The notes under the pieces are model-generated. The model was given only the letters and a program-made list of their open reading frames with translations, did no database searches and had not been told where the DNA came from. A program made the position numbers and the translations under genes. 64,000 nt of DNA from Humitalea rosea (lineage in GTDB: Bacteria; Pseudomonadota; Alphaproteobacteria; Acetobacterales; Acetobacteraceae), in the NCBI RefSeq assembly GCF_003253705.1, contig NZ_QKYU01000011.1:1-64000 (forward strand), written 5' to 3'. Below are positions 20,541 through 28,870 of this stretch, piece after piece (position 1 is the stretch's first letter; every line of letters starts with the position of its first letter).

Positions 20541-20626
20541 GATGGTCGTGCGGTTCGCCGCTGACCATCTTTCTTGGACGTTTCCTCCCTAAACTTGGCG
20601 GTGTCTTCGGACACCGCCTTTTTTTT
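20541..20626 (+). ncRNA. Alpha-r8 family small RNA (suhB RNA / mmgR-like)
   Basis: A trans-acting small RNA of about 86 bases. The 5' hairpin is GATGGTC, GCGG, loop TTCG, CCGC, GACCATC (20541-20570 region). A single-stranded linker contains TTTCTTGGACG and the TTTCCTCCCT motif known from the alpha-r8/suhB family (MmgR in Sinorhizobium). The 3' end is a perfect 9-bp stem GGCGGTGTC/GACACCGCC with a TTCG tetraloop and eight T residues. The pyrimidine-rich motif can pair with ribosome-binding sites, which suggests Hfq-dependent repression of target mRNAs (family knowledge). It has its own promoter, is divergent from eno and convergent with the N-formylglutamate amidohydrolase gene. Confidence 0.85.
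20597..20626 (+). terminator. Rho-independent terminator of the sRNA
   Basis: A perfect 9-bp stem (20597-20605 with 20610-20618), TTCG loop and eight T residues. It is also the 3' hairpin of the sRNA. Confidence 0.93.
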
Positions 20627-20682
20627 GCCCGGGCCTTTTTTTGCCTGGCCCCTTTTTTGGCTGGGCCCTTTTTTGGCTGGGC
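20617..20682. repeat. Tandem 16-bp T-tract repeat downstream of the sRNA
   Basis: Two exact copies of CCTTTTTTGGCTGGGC (20651-20666 and 20667-20682) follow two degenerate copies starting at 20634 and at 20617. The first of these is the terminator T-run itself. The sRNA terminator tail thus appears to have been tandemly amplified, giving four T-tracts before the convergent gene at 20700. Confidence 0.75.
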
Positions 20683-20699
20683 CCCTGCCCGGCAGGGGA

Positions 20700-21572
20700 T
20701 CAGCGGCCGAGCCAGCTCCAATCCTCGACCGCGAGCCGCGCCATCAGCGTCTCGATATCGGCCGACAGCTTCACCAGCCCCGCATGCGGCTCGATCCGCG
20801 CCTCGTTCATGTACAGCCCGCGCGCGATCTCGATCTGGATCGCATGCAGCCCTTCCCGCGGGCGGCCATAATGGCGGGTGGTATAGCCCCCGGCATAGGG
20901 ATCGTTGCGCCCGACGCGATAGCCGGCGGCGCGGAACCCCTCCTCGAAGATCCGCGTGACGCGGCTCGCGCAGGCGGTGCCATGCACATCGCCCAGCACC
21001 ACCTCCGGCGCGTCCTGCCGCCCGGCCGCGGGGCCCGCGGGCATCGAGTGGCAGTCCACCAGCAGGCAATAGCCGAACTCGGCCATCGTCGTGGTGATCA
21101 GCTGCGACAAGGCGGCGTGGTAGGGTTGCCAGCAGTCGCGGATGCGGGCCTCGGCCAGGCTGAAGGGCAGCCGGTGGCCATAGATCGACTGCCCCGCCGC
21201 CACCACGCGGGGAATGGTGCCGAGCCCGGCGGTGACCCGCGGGCTGGTGGTGTTCACCCAGGACGGGAGAGGGTCCTCGAACATCGCCGGGTCCAGCTCC
21301 CAGGCCTCCCGGTTCACATCGCAATAGGCGCGGGGGAAGTTCGCCGCCAGCAGCGGCATGCCCAAGCCCGGGGCGGCGCCGAAAATCTCCTCGATGAAGC
21401 TGTCCTCGCTCCGCCGCAGCGCATGCTGGTCGAGGCGGCTCTGCGCCAGGAAGCCGGCGGGATAGCTGCGGCCCGAATGGGGCGAGGCGAAGACCAGCGG
21501 CGCCGTCCGCACGACCGGGCGCTTCACCACGATCGGAAGAGGGTCCAGCCCCAGGTGGTCGTTCACATCCAT
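20700..21572 (-). CDS. N-formylglutamate amidohydrolase
   Basis: A 290-residue zinc amidohydrolase of the FGase family. LVFASPHSGRSYPAGFL at the N terminus, RRSEDSFIEEIF, ANFPRAYCDVNRE, LLVDCHSMP and the later LHAIQIEIARGLYMNE are the family blocks. The predicted activity is N-formylglutamate to glutamate plus formate, the last step of one histidine-degradation route; no other hut gene is in the window, and some members act on other substrates. The start at 21572 (MDVNDHLGL) was chosen because the open frame upstream only runs through folD in another frame. It is the last gene of a minus-strand run beginning with the amidase. Confidence 0.92.
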   Translation of the reverse strand: MDVNDHLGLDPLPIVVKRPVVRTAPLVFASPHSGRSYPAGFLAQSRLDQHALRRSEDSFIEEIFGAAPGLGMPLLAANFPRAYCDVNREAWELDPAMFEDPLPSWVNTTSPRVTAGLGTIPRVVAAGQSIYGHRLPFSLAEARIRDCWQPYHAALSQLITTTMAEFGYCLLVDCHSMPAGPAAGRQDAPEVVLGDVHGTACASRVTRIFEEGFRAAGYRVGRNDPYAGGYTTRHYGRPREGLHAIQIEIARGLYMNEARIEPHAGLVKLSADIETLMARLAVEDWSWLGR

Positions 21573-21628
21573 TGGCGGATTCGTTGCACCACAGCCATCA
21601 AACCTTGTCACGCCGTAAAATGCGCGGC

Positions 21629-22471
21629 TCAGGCGCGGCGGGCCAGCGCCGCCTGCAAAGTGTTCTCCAGCAGGCAGGCGATGGTCATGGGGCCGACGCC
21701 GCCCGGCACCGGGGTGATGGCGGCGGCATGCCCGACGGCCTCGGCGAAGGCGACATCGCCGACCAGCCCGCCGGTCGGGCGGCGGTTGATGCCGACATCG
21801 ATGACCACCGCCCCCGGCGCGATCCAATCGCCCCGCACCAGCTCCGCCCGGCCGACGGCGGCGACCAGCACCTCCGCCCGGCGGCATTCGGCGGGCAGGT
21901 CCCGCGTGCGGGAATGCACGATGGTCACGGTCGCATCGGCTGCCAGCAGCAGCGCCGCCATGGGCCGGCCGACAATGGCGCTGCGCCCCAGCACCACGGC
22001 CCGGGCCCCCGGGAGCGAGACCCCGGCCTCGGCCAGCAGATGCATCACGCCGCGCGGGGTGCAGGGCACGAGGCCGGGCTGGCCGTTCGCGAGCCTGCCG
22101 ACATTCACCGGATGGAAGCCGTCCACATCCTTGGCCGGATCGACCGCATCCAGCACCGCGAGGCCGCGGATATGCGCCGGCAAGGGAAGCTGGACCAGGA
22201 TGCCATCCACCGCCGGATCGGCGTTGAGCCCGGCGATCAGGGCCAAAAGCTCGGCCTCGGTCACCGTCTCGGGCAGATGGATCGTGGCGCTGTCGAAGCC
22301 CACCGCCAGCGCGGCGCGATCCTTGTTGCGGACATAGACGCCGCTGGCAGGGTCCTCGCCCACCCGCACCACGCGCAGGCCGGGGCGGAAGCCGAGACCG
22401 GCCACGCGTTCGGCCAGCTTGGCCTGGAGCCTGGCCCCCAGCGCCTTGCCGTCGAGAATACGGGCGGTCAT
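21629..22471 (-). CDS. folD: Bifunctional methylenetetrahydrofolate dehydrogenase/cyclohydrolase
   Basis: A 280-residue enzyme interconverting 5,10-methylene- and 10-formyl-tetrahydrofolate with NADP. It contains [10 protein letters not shown] with the catalytic tyrosine and lysine, [31 protein letters not shown] and the nucleotide-binding [16 protein letters not shown], ending in [19 protein letters not shown]. Length is normal. It overlaps the DUF167 gene by four bases. Its product pool links to the formyl group handled by the next gene, N-formylglutamate amidohydrolase, though the pairing may be accidental. Confidence 0.97.
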   Translation of the reverse strand: MTARILDGKALGARLQAKLAERVAGLGFRPGLRVVRVGEDPASGVYVRNKDRAALAVGFDSATIHLPETVTEAELLALIAGLNADPAVDGILVQLPLPAHIRGLAVLDAVDPAKDVDGFHPVNVGRLANGQPGLVPCTPRGVMHLLAEAGVSLPGARAVVLGRSAIVGRPMAALLLAADATVTIVHSRTRDLPAECRRAEVLVAAVGRAELVRGDWIAPGAVVIDVGINRRPTGGLVGDVAFAEAVGHAAAITPVPGGVGPMTIACLLENTLQAALARRA

Positions 22472-22791
22472 CGGCAGAACCCTTCAAGCTGAACGAGGAG
22501 CGCCGCGGCATCGCCCGCGACATGCAGCGTCTTGGCCCGGCTGGACGCACCCGAGCGCAAGGTGACGGCCCGGCCTGGCAGGCCGAGGGCGCGGGCCAGC
22601 GCCTGGGCGACCGCCTCGCTGGCCTTGCCGTCCGAAGGCGCCTCGGTCACCGCGATCCGCAGCCTTGGGCCATCCGCCCCCGGCGCCATGCCGCCCACGC
22701 CGGGGCGGCGGGCACGGGGCTCGGCCTTCACGCGCACCTCCACCCCGTCACCGACCACCCGGAACGGGGTGGTTAGCGGAACAGCGGCCAC
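22468..22791 (-). CDS. DUF167 (YggU) family protein
   Basis: A 107-residue protein of the YggU/DUF167 family with the pattern [41 protein letters not shown] and [16 protein letters not shown]. The family is small, widely conserved and of unknown function, with an alpha/beta sandwich fold. It starts with GTG, overlaps the YggT gene end by 19 bases and folD by four bases, so the three are co-translated. YggT-YggU adjacency is common in proteobacteria. Confidence 0.88.
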   Translation of the reverse strand: MAAVPLTTPFRVVGDGVEVRVKAEPRARRPGVGGMAPGADGPRLRIAVTEAPSDGKASEAVAQALARALGLPGRAVTLRSGASSRAKTLHVAGDAAALLVQLEGFCR

Positions 22792-23063
22792 AGGGTGGTC
22801 CAGAGGAAGATCTGGAAGGCGTAGAGCAGCAGGATCAGCACCAGCGGCGACAGATCGACCGCGCCGAAGGTCGGCAACACCCGGCGCAGCGGCCGCAGCG
22901 CCGGTTCGGTCACGCGATAGAGAAAATCCTCAACGCCCCAGACGAAGCGGTTGCGACGGTCGAGGACGCCGAAACCCACCAGCATGCTGACCACCGAGGC
23001 GATGATCAGCGTCCACACGTAAATCGAGGCGGCCCGGTCGAGCAGCCAGAACAGCGCATACAT
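22773..23063 (-). CDS. YggT family membrane protein
   Basis: A 96-residue integral membrane protein. It has two hydrophobic helices (YVWTLIIASVVSMLVGFGVL and [21 protein letters not shown]) with the conserved VEDFLYRVTEPALRPLRRVLP between them. YggT proteins have been linked to osmotic tolerance and chloroplast CCB3-like cofactor assembly or division roles, but the function here is open. ATG at 23063 was preferred over a TTG two codons upstream. Twenty-eight bases separate it from the ring-opening amidohydrolase gene. Confidence 0.92.
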   Translation of the reverse strand: MYALFWLLDRAASIYVWTLIIASVVSMLVGFGVLDRRNRFVWGVEDFLYRVTEPALRPLRRVLPTFGAVDLSPLVLILLLYAFQIFLWTTLWPLFR

Positions 23064-23091
23064 CCGCAACTCTCCGGAAGGGCAGCCTCAT

Positions 23092-24204
23092 CTACGGAGG
23101 CGGCCCCGCCGCCGCAACCCTGGCGACGATCGCGACCGGCCCGCCGCCATCCGGCCCCTGGTGTTCGGCACCGCCCGAGACGAAGGCATCCGTCCGCCCG
23201 GTGGCCGCCGCGACCACGCCGCCCACCAAGGCGCGGGCATGGCGGGTCGCGTTGATATCGCTGTCGTCGTTCATGATGTGGCGCAGGCCCCGGATGCGCC
23301 CGGTGGTGGAGGGCTCGGCCTTGGCGAGCACCGCCACCAGCGCCTCGGCCTCCGTCAACTGCCCGGGGCCTTGCGGCAGCCCGGCCGCCGCCAGCGCCCG
23401 GCGAATCGCATCGAGGTCGATGGCATCGGCCATCACATCATGGGCGATGACGAGGTCGCCGGCCCAATCCTGGCTCATCCCAAGCACCACCACCTCGTTG
23501 CGGGCCAGCTCCACCCCGGCGGAACAGGCGGCGCGGGCGCTGAAGCGGGAGAGGTCGCGCAGCACCATCTCATCGGTGACCGCATCGATCTCACCGAGGG
23601 CCAGGGCGACGCCGAGTGCCGAGGCGCCGCGCGAAAACCCCATGCTGGCGTAGGTATCGTGGGTGACGACGGGGTCCTCGCTGGCGGCGATGCGTTCGCT
23701 GGTCAGCAGCGGGCATTTCACCTGGACGTAGTGCACCGAGCCGGGATCCTCGATCCCGGCCGCCGCCATCGCGGCGCGCACCGCCTCGGCGGTCGCCTCC
23801 GCCTGGGCGGCGCGGCCGATGGCGGCGGGGGGCAGCGGTTCGGTGAAGGCGGTGCCGATCGCAAGCCGGGCCCCGCCCGGCGTGGCCTCGCCGCCGTCCG
23901 GGACGACCGAGAGCACCAGCCAATGCGGCGACAGCCCGCCCTCGGTGCCGCCGCTCATCACCATGGCGACCTTCTCCAGCACGATCTCCGGCGTCGTCAG
24001 CATCCGCCGCGCCAGCATCCCCGCCATCGCCTGCACGGCATAGGCGCGGGTAAAATCGTTCACGCAGCCATTGCCCTCGGTCTTGCCGAGGATGGCGACG
24101 ATCAGCCGGGGGTCGAGCGCGCCCTGGTCCATCAGCGCCTCCAACGGCGCCGTGTCGCCCGGATGGGCGGCGGCCAGGCGATGCAGCAGGGCGCGCCGGG
24201 CCAT
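23092..24204 (-). CDS. Ring-opening amidohydrolase (cyanuric acid hydrolase/barbiturase family)
   Basis: A 370-residue member of the rare AtzD/barbiturase family, which opens s-triazine or pyrimidine rings. The triple-repeat serine-lysine dyad layout can be followed: Lys41 in LGKTEGNGCVND with Ser84 in MSGGTEGGLSPH, a second set in QVKCPLLTS and GFSRGASALG, and a third in LAKAEPSTTGRIRG with FVSGGAEHQGPDGGGP. Length and spacing match AtzD (about 360) closely. Whether it acts on cyanuric acid or barbituric acid cannot be settled by eye. It shares a one-base stop/start overlap with the upstream amidase gene, so the two probably form a pathway pair. Confidence 0.92.
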   Translation of the reverse strand: MARRALLHRLAAAHPGDTAPLEALMDQGALDPRLIVAILGKTEGNGCVNDFTRAYAVQAMAGMLARRMLTTPEIVLEKVAMVMSGGTEGGLSPHWLVLSVVPDGGEATPGGARLAIGTAFTEPLPPAAIGRAAQAEATAEAVRAAMAAAGIEDPGSVHYVQVKCPLLTSERIAASEDPVVTHDTYASMGFSRGASALGVALALGEIDAVTDEMVLRDLSRFSARAACSAGVELARNEVVVLGMSQDWAGDLVIAHDVMADAIDLDAIRRALAAAGLPQGPGQLTEAEALVAVLAKAEPSTTGRIRGLRHIMNDDSDINATRHARALVGGVVAAATGRTDAFVSGGAEHQGPDGGGPVAIVARVAAAGPPP

Positions 24205-25607
24205 CAGCGCGGATCGATCGGGGTGGCGGGGACGCCGGCGGCCTCGATCTCCTCACCGGCGCGCAGCAGGATATCCTCGCGGTAGCGGGCGCCGATGAGC
24301 TGCACGCCGACCGGGGTGCTGCCGACCAGCCCGGTCGTCACCGTCAGCCCCGGCAGCCCCATCAGCGGCAGCCCGACCTGGGTAAGCTGTGCCTCCATGA
24401 TGCGGCGGAACTCCTCGGGACTCTCGACGTCGGACTGGTCGCGGAACGGCAGCTCGCCGGAGACGGGGCAGATCAGCACCGGGTATTTCGCCAGGAACGC
24501 CGACCACTGCCGCAACAGGCGGGAGCGCGCCTGCAAGGCATCCAGAAAGCCGTTCAGATCGGCCTCGGGGCAGAGCGCCTCCATCTGGGCGAAGACGAAA
24601 TTCGCGTCCGGGTCGTTTTCCTCGTGCAGCGCCTTGTTCATGCCGCGGCGGCTTTCGGCCAGCCAGAGCATCGCCTGCAACCGCGCGGGCTCCCGGAACG
24701 GCGGGCTGTCGATCTCGACCACGGTCCAGCCGCGATCCTGCAACCGGCGGCCGGCGTCGCGCAGGGCGGCCTCGACCTCGGGGGCGACGGCCATGCCCTC
24801 GGGCGCCACGCAGAGCGCGGCCCGGCGCGGCCATTCCGGCCCCTCCAGCGGGGCCGGCACATACCAGGGCTCGCGCAGATCGGGGGCGGCCATCGCCTGC
24901 AAGCCGAGCCGCAGATCGGCGATGCTGCGCGCGATCGGCCCCGAGACCGCCATGAGCTGCCCGCCGATATGCCGGTCCCCCCCGGAGAAATTGAACGCCG
25001 GCAGCCGGCCGAGCGTCGGCCGCAGCCCATGCACGCCGCAGGCATAGGCCGGGTAGCGCACCGAGCCGCCGATATCCGTGCCATGCCCGATCGCCCCGAT
25101 CCCCGCCGCCACGGCCGAGGCCGCACCGCCCGAGGACCCGCCCGGGGTGATCCCCGCATCCCAGGGGTTCTTGGTCGCGCCATGCACCCCGTTGCGGGTG
25201 AACCAGCGCAGCGAGAAGGCGGGCGTATTGGTCCGCCCGATGATCACCGCCCCCGCCCGGCGCAGATTGGCGACGACGGGATTGTCCTCGGCGGCCACCA
25301 GCCCTGCCTGCAACCGCAGCCCGTTGGTGGTGGCAAAGCCTTCCTGGTCGGTGTTGACCTTGATGGTGACCGGCACCCCGGCCAAGACCCCGGTCTCCTC
25401 CCCCCGCGCGATGGCGGCATCGACGGCGGCGGCGGCGGCCAGCGCCTGCTCGGGCATCGTCTGCACCACCGCGTTCAAGGCTGGGTTCACCGCATCCAGC
25501 CGCGCCAGGGCGGCGCGGGTCACCTCGGTCGCCGTGGCGCCCCGGCTGCGGATGAGGGCGGCGGTCGCGGCGGCGGTCAGGCGCCACAAATCCTGGGTCT
25601 GGGTCAT
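24204..25607 (-). CDS. Amidase-signature hydrolase
   Basis: A 467-residue amidase-signature enzyme. The Ser-cisSer-Lys triad is visible as VTIKVNTD (lysine), TPGGSSGGAASAVA (cis-serine) and GTDIGGSVRYPA (nucleophile serine). It resembles AtzE/GatA-like amidases in length. No AtzG- or GatC-like small partner gene is adjacent. As the first gene of the operon, coupled to the ring-opening amidohydrolase, it may hydrolyse the ring-opening product (carboxybiuret, biuret or ureidomalonate); that is inference. The start at 25607 was chosen over an upstream in-frame start at 25691 that would run into the divergent promoter region. Confidence 0.88.
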   Translation of the reverse strand: MTQTQDLWRLTAAATAALIRSRGATATEVTRAALARLDAVNPALNAVVQTMPEQALAAAAAVDAAIARGEETGVLAGVPVTIKVNTDQEGFATTNGLRLQAGLVAAEDNPVVANLRRAGAVIIGRTNTPAFSLRWFTRNGVHGATKNPWDAGITPGGSSGGAASAVAAGIGAIGHGTDIGGSVRYPAYACGVHGLRPTLGRLPAFNFSGGDRHIGGQLMAVSGPIARSIADLRLGLQAMAAPDLREPWYVPAPLEGPEWPRRAALCVAPEGMAVAPEVEAALRDAGRRLQDRGWTVVEIDSPPFREPARLQAMLWLAESRRGMNKALHEENDPDANFVFAQMEALCPEADLNGFLDALQARSRLLRQWSAFLAKYPVLICPVSGELPFRDQSDVESPEEFRRIMEAQLTQVGLPLMGLPGLTVTTGLVGSTPVGVQLIGARYREDILLRAGEEIEAAGVPATPIDPR

Positions 25608-25708
25608 GCGCCGAGCGTTCCGCGCCACGCGGCTCCCGTCAATCGCACAAGGCTTCGCAACACTTCGTCGCATGCCGCGTTGTGACGGCATCCCCTTTGG
25701 AGAGAGCC

Positions 25709-25861
25709 ATGTCCACCATCCTGCTTATCATCCTGATCCTGCTGCTCATTGGCGCGCTGCCGAGCTGGCCGCATGCCGCGAGCTGGGGCTACGCGCCCAG
25801 CGGGACGCTCGGTGTGATCCTGATCATCGTGATCGTGCTGCTGGTGATGGGCCGCATCTGA
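25709..25861 (+). CDS. DUF3309 family small membrane protein
   Basis: A 50-residue protein: a first hydrophobic helix (MSTILLIILILLLIGALP), a short SWPHAASWGYAPSG loop, then a second helix (LGVILIIVIVLLVMGRI). This is the DUF3309 pattern, a small inner-membrane family widespread in Alphaproteobacteria with no known function. GGAGAG about seven bases before the ATG supports translation. It lies alone, divergent from the amidase gene and 78 bases before tyrS. Confidence 0.85.
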   Translation: MSTILLIILILLLIGALPSWPHAASWGYAPSGTLGVILIIVIVLLVMGRI

Positions 25862-25939
25862 CGCGGCTTCCCTGAGGGGCCTTCCTTGGCCGTCCGCGAT
25901 GGGCGTGGTAGCGCCACGTCCATCGCAGGATACCGGGCC

Positions 25940-27154
25940 ATGGACGACTTCATCGATTGCGCGCGCGAGCGCGGCTTCATCCATCAGATCACCGATGAGG
26001 ACGCGCTGCGCGCGCGGCTCGCGACCCCGGGCGCCAGCGCCTATGTCGGCTTCGACTGCACGGCCGACAGCCTGCATGTCGGCCATTTGCTCTCGATCAT
26101 GCTGCTTCGGCTGTTCCAGCGCTGCGGCCACAAGCCGGTCGCCCTGCTTGGCGGCGGCACCACCAAGATCGGCGACCCTTCCTTCCGCGACGAGGCGCGT
26201 CCCCTGCTGGACGATGCGGCGATCGCACGGAACAAGACCGGCATCGGCCGCACCTTTGACGCCTTCCTGGATTTCCAGGGCGGCGCGCGGATGCTGGACA
26301 ATGCCGAATGGCTGGACCAGCTCGCCTACATCCCCTTCCTGCGCGACGTCGGGCGGCATTTCTCGGTCAACCGCATGCTGACCATGGACAGCGTGAAGCT
26401 GCGGCTGGACCGCGACCAGCCGCTGAGCTTCCTCGAATTCAACTACATGCTGCTGCAGTCCTACGACTTCCTCGAACTGCGCCGCCGCCATGATGTGATC
26501 CTGCAAATGGGCGGCAGCGATCAGTGGGGGAATATCGTGATGGGGGTGGAGCTGGTCCGGCGCGCCGACCAGCACCAGGCCTTCGGCCTGACCACGCCGC
26601 TGCTGACCACGGCCTCCGGTGCCAAGATGGGCAAGACGGCGGCCGGCGCGGTCTGGCTGAACCCGGACCGGCTCTCCCCCTACGACTACTGGCAGTTCTG
26701 GCGGAACACCGAGGATGCCGATGTGGGCCGCTTCCTCGGCCTGTTCACCGATCTGCCGATGCCGGAGGTCGCCCGCCTCGCCGCCTTGCCTGGGGCCGAG
26801 CGGAACGAGGCGAAGAAGATCCTGGCGACCGAGGCGACCGCGCTGCTGCATGGCCGCGCCGCGGCCGAGGCCGCCGCCGCCACCGCGACCGCGGTATTCG
26901 AGGCCGGGGAGGCCGCCGAGACCCTCCCCACCCTCTCCGCCGCCCTGCCCGCCGCCGTGCTCGACCTGCTGGCCGAGGCCGGGCTGGTCGCGAGCAAGGC
27001 CGAGGGCCGCCGCATGATCCGCCAGGGCGGCGTGCGGCTGAACGATGTGGCCGTCGCCGAGGAGACGGCGTTGGTCACCACGGCCGATCTGCGGGAGGGC
27101 GCGGCGAAGCTCTCGCTCGGCCGCAAGCGGCATGTGCTGGTGCGGCAGGGCTGA
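25940..27154 (+). CDS. tyrS: Tyrosyl-tRNA synthetase
   Basis: A 404-residue class I synthetase. The HIGH-type motif is SLHVGHLLS, the tyrosine pocket includes [11 protein letters not shown] and [10 protein letters not shown], and the KMSKS loop reads [13 protein letters not shown], a known bacterial variant. A C-terminal S4 RNA-binding domain ([30 protein letters not shown]) is complete. The start at 25940 matches the usual N terminus; an upstream in-frame start lacks conservation. It ends seven bases before the convergent histidine kinase gene. Confidence 0.97.
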   Translation: MDDFIDCARERGFIHQITDEDALRARLATPGASAYVGFDCTADSLHVGHLLSIMLLRLFQRCGHKPVALLGGGTTKIGDPSFRDEARPLLDDAAIARNKTGIGRTFDAFLDFQGGARMLDNAEWLDQLAYIPFLRDVGRHFSVNRMLTMDSVKLRLDRDQPLSFLEFNYMLLQSYDFLELRRRHDVILQMGGSDQWGNIVMGVELVRRADQHQAFGLTTPLLTTASGAKMGKTAAGAVWLNPDRLSPYDYWQFWRNTEDADVGRFLGLFTDLPMPEVARLAALPGAERNEAKKILATEATALLHGRAAAEAAAATATAVFEAGEAAETLPTLSAALPAAVLDLLAEAGLVASKAEGRRMIRQGGVRLNDVAVAEETALVTTADLREGAAKLSLGRKRHVLVRQG

Positions 27155-27161
27155 CGGTTTC

Positions 27162-28769
27162 TCAGGCCGCCGCCGCGCGCAGCTCCAGCCGGGTCGGCGC
27201 GAAGCTTATCTCGCAGCTCAGCCCCTGGTGATCGAAGCGCAGCGTGACCCTGGCGGCGATGCCAAGGTCATGCGCCACCCCCCGTTCGAGCAACCGCAGC
27301 CCAAAGCCCCGGCGTGACGGCGGTGCCTCCAGCCGCGGCCCGCCCCGTTCCTGCCAGAGCAGGCAGACCTCGCCCGGTTCGCTGCCATGATCCCAGCGCA
27401 GCGTGACCCGCCCCTCCGGCCGCGACAGCGCGCCATGGCGCGCCGCATTCCCCGCGAGTTCATGCAGCGCCATGATCAGCGCCTGCGCCTGGGGCGGGCG
27501 GACGGCGACATCGGCGACGCCGGCGATGGCGATCTGGCCGCTGCCGCGGAAGGGCTCCAGGGCGGATTGCGCGACATCGGACAGGGCGATGGCGCCGAAG
27601 CCACGCGCAAGCAAGAGGTCATGGCTACGCGCCAGCGCCATCAGCCGGCCGGTGAAGGCGCTTGAGAAGCGCTGAAGGTCGCCAGCGCTGCCGCGCAGCG
27701 TCTGCGCCGCCAGGGATTGCACGGTGGCGAAGGTGTTCTTGACCCGATGGTTCAGCTCGCGCGCCAAAGCGGCGTTGCTGCCCTGCGCCTGCACCCGCTC
27801 CGTCACATCCATCACCATCAGCGACAGCCCGGCCGGCGCCTGCAGCCCGCCCCCGATCGGCCGGATCGCCACGAGGCAGATGCGCGCCTCGGCATTGGCC
27901 GTGGCCGACAGCTCCACCTCCTGCCCCGCGCCCTCGGCGCCTCCGGCCAGCAGGCGGCGCAGTTCGGGCCCGAGGCTGGCCATGGCCGCGGGCGCGGCGC
28001 CGGCCAGCGGGCGCCCGACCAGGGCGGCGCTGCCCGGCGTTGGCGCGCCGAGCAGGCGGCCCAGGCAGCCATTGGCGCTCACCACCACCAGATCGCGATC
28101 GAGCAGCCCCAGCCCGATCGGCACATCCTCCGGCCAGACATCGAGCGCCGAGGCGGCCAGCCGCATCCGCCGCGCCCCCGCGGTCAGCGGCGCCCGCCAC
28201 AGCATCCCCGCCCCCAGGACCAGCAGGACGGCCAGGCCGGAGCCGGCAAAGACCAGATCGAGCCGCGCGGTCGCAAGGCCGGCGATAGTCTCCTCGACCG
28301 CCGCGCGCTGCCGCGCCGCGGCGGTGATCTGGTCGGCCACGATCCGGGCCGCCTGCGCCTGCGCTCGGCCGGTATCGGAGCGGGGCGATTGCATCGCCGA
28401 ACTCAGCCCTTCGAGCCGCATTCGCACCAGCACACCCAGCGCGCCGGCATGCGAGCGCAGCAAGGGATCGCCATGCGTCGCCTCCTGCAAGCGCATCAGC
28501 GTCGCATCAAGCCGCGCTTCCAGGAGCGCCTGCTGTGCCGGGCCATCGTAACTTTCATCGGGAAAGGCCATGGCCGCCGCCTCGGCCTGGGGCAGGAGGG
28601 CGCCGGCAGCATCGGCATCGGCCACGGTCTGGGACAGCAAGGCCAGGCGCTCAGCCGCCTGCGCCCGCGCCTGGAGCGCATTCACGCCGGCAGGAAAGGC
28701 GATTGCCAAGCTGAGCACGCCCAGGAGGAGCAGGACGATCGGAAGTCGATCCCTCAAGGACCACTGCAT
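27162..28769 (-). CDS. HWE-family sensor histidine kinase
   Basis: A 535-residue membrane sensor. One membrane helix at residues 10-30 and another near 175 (VLLVLGAGMLW) bracket a helical periplasmic domain. A PAS-like region follows, then the kinase core. The phosphoacceptor is in LNHRVKNTFATVQSLA, the N-box reads HELAGNAARHGALS, a WQERGGP segment and GFGLRLLERG complete the ATPase. This set is typical of the HWE/HisKA_2 class common in Alphaproteobacteria, which often phosphorylates general-stress or sigma-54 regulators. It is downstream of the sigma-54 regulator gene on the same strand with a 101-base gap. Confidence 0.9.
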   Translation of the reverse strand: MQWSLRDRLPIVLLLLGVLSLAIAFPAGVNALQARAQAAERLALLSQTVADADAAGALLPQAEAAAMAFPDESYDGPAQQALLEARLDATLMRLQEATHGDPLLRSHAGALGVLVRMRLEGLSSAMQSPRSDTGRAQAQAARIVADQITAAARQRAAVEETIAGLATARLDLVFAGSGLAVLLVLGAGMLWRAPLTAGARRMRLAASALDVWPEDVPIGLGLLDRDLVVVSANGCLGRLLGAPTPGSAALVGRPLAGAAPAAMASLGPELRRLLAGGAEGAGQEVELSATANAEARICLVAIRPIGGGLQAPAGLSLMVMDVTERVQAQGSNAALARELNHRVKNTFATVQSLAAQTLRGSAGDLQRFSSAFTGRLMALARSHDLLLARGFGAIALSDVAQSALEPFRGSGQIAIAGVADVAVRPPQAQALIMALHELAGNAARHGALSRPEGRVTLRWDHGSEPGEVCLLWQERGGPRLEAPPSRRGFGLRLLERGVAHDLGIAARVTLRFDHQGLSCEISFAPTRLELRAAAA

Positions 28770-28839
28770 TCAGGCCAGCCCCAGTCTCGCGTATCAAAGC
28801 AGACTATGGCCGCCGCCCAGGACGTTACAATAGCGATTC

Positions 28840-28861
28840 GCATTTGCGTTGCGCAAAATGC
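28840..28861. repeat. Imperfect palindrome between regulator and kinase genes
   Basis: GCATTTGCG and CGCAAAATGC face each other across TTG with a one-base bulge, in the 101-base gap between the sigma-54 regulator gene and the HWE kinase gene. No T-run follows, so an operator or mRNA processing hairpin is more likely than a terminator. Confidence 0.4.
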
Positions 28862-28870
28862 AACTGATTG

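Noticed and set aside
20527-21324. 265-codon minus-strand frame over the sRNA and N-formylglutamate amidohydrolase gene
   Set aside because: Its lysine-rich end is just the translated T-tract repeats and the rest is an out-of-frame shadow of the amidohydrolase.
21573-22550. N-terminal extension that would give a 616-residue N-formylglutamate amidohydrolase
   Set aside because: The extra part reads through folD in another frame and has repetitive Arg/Gly/Ala content; the ATG at 21572 fits the family N terminus.
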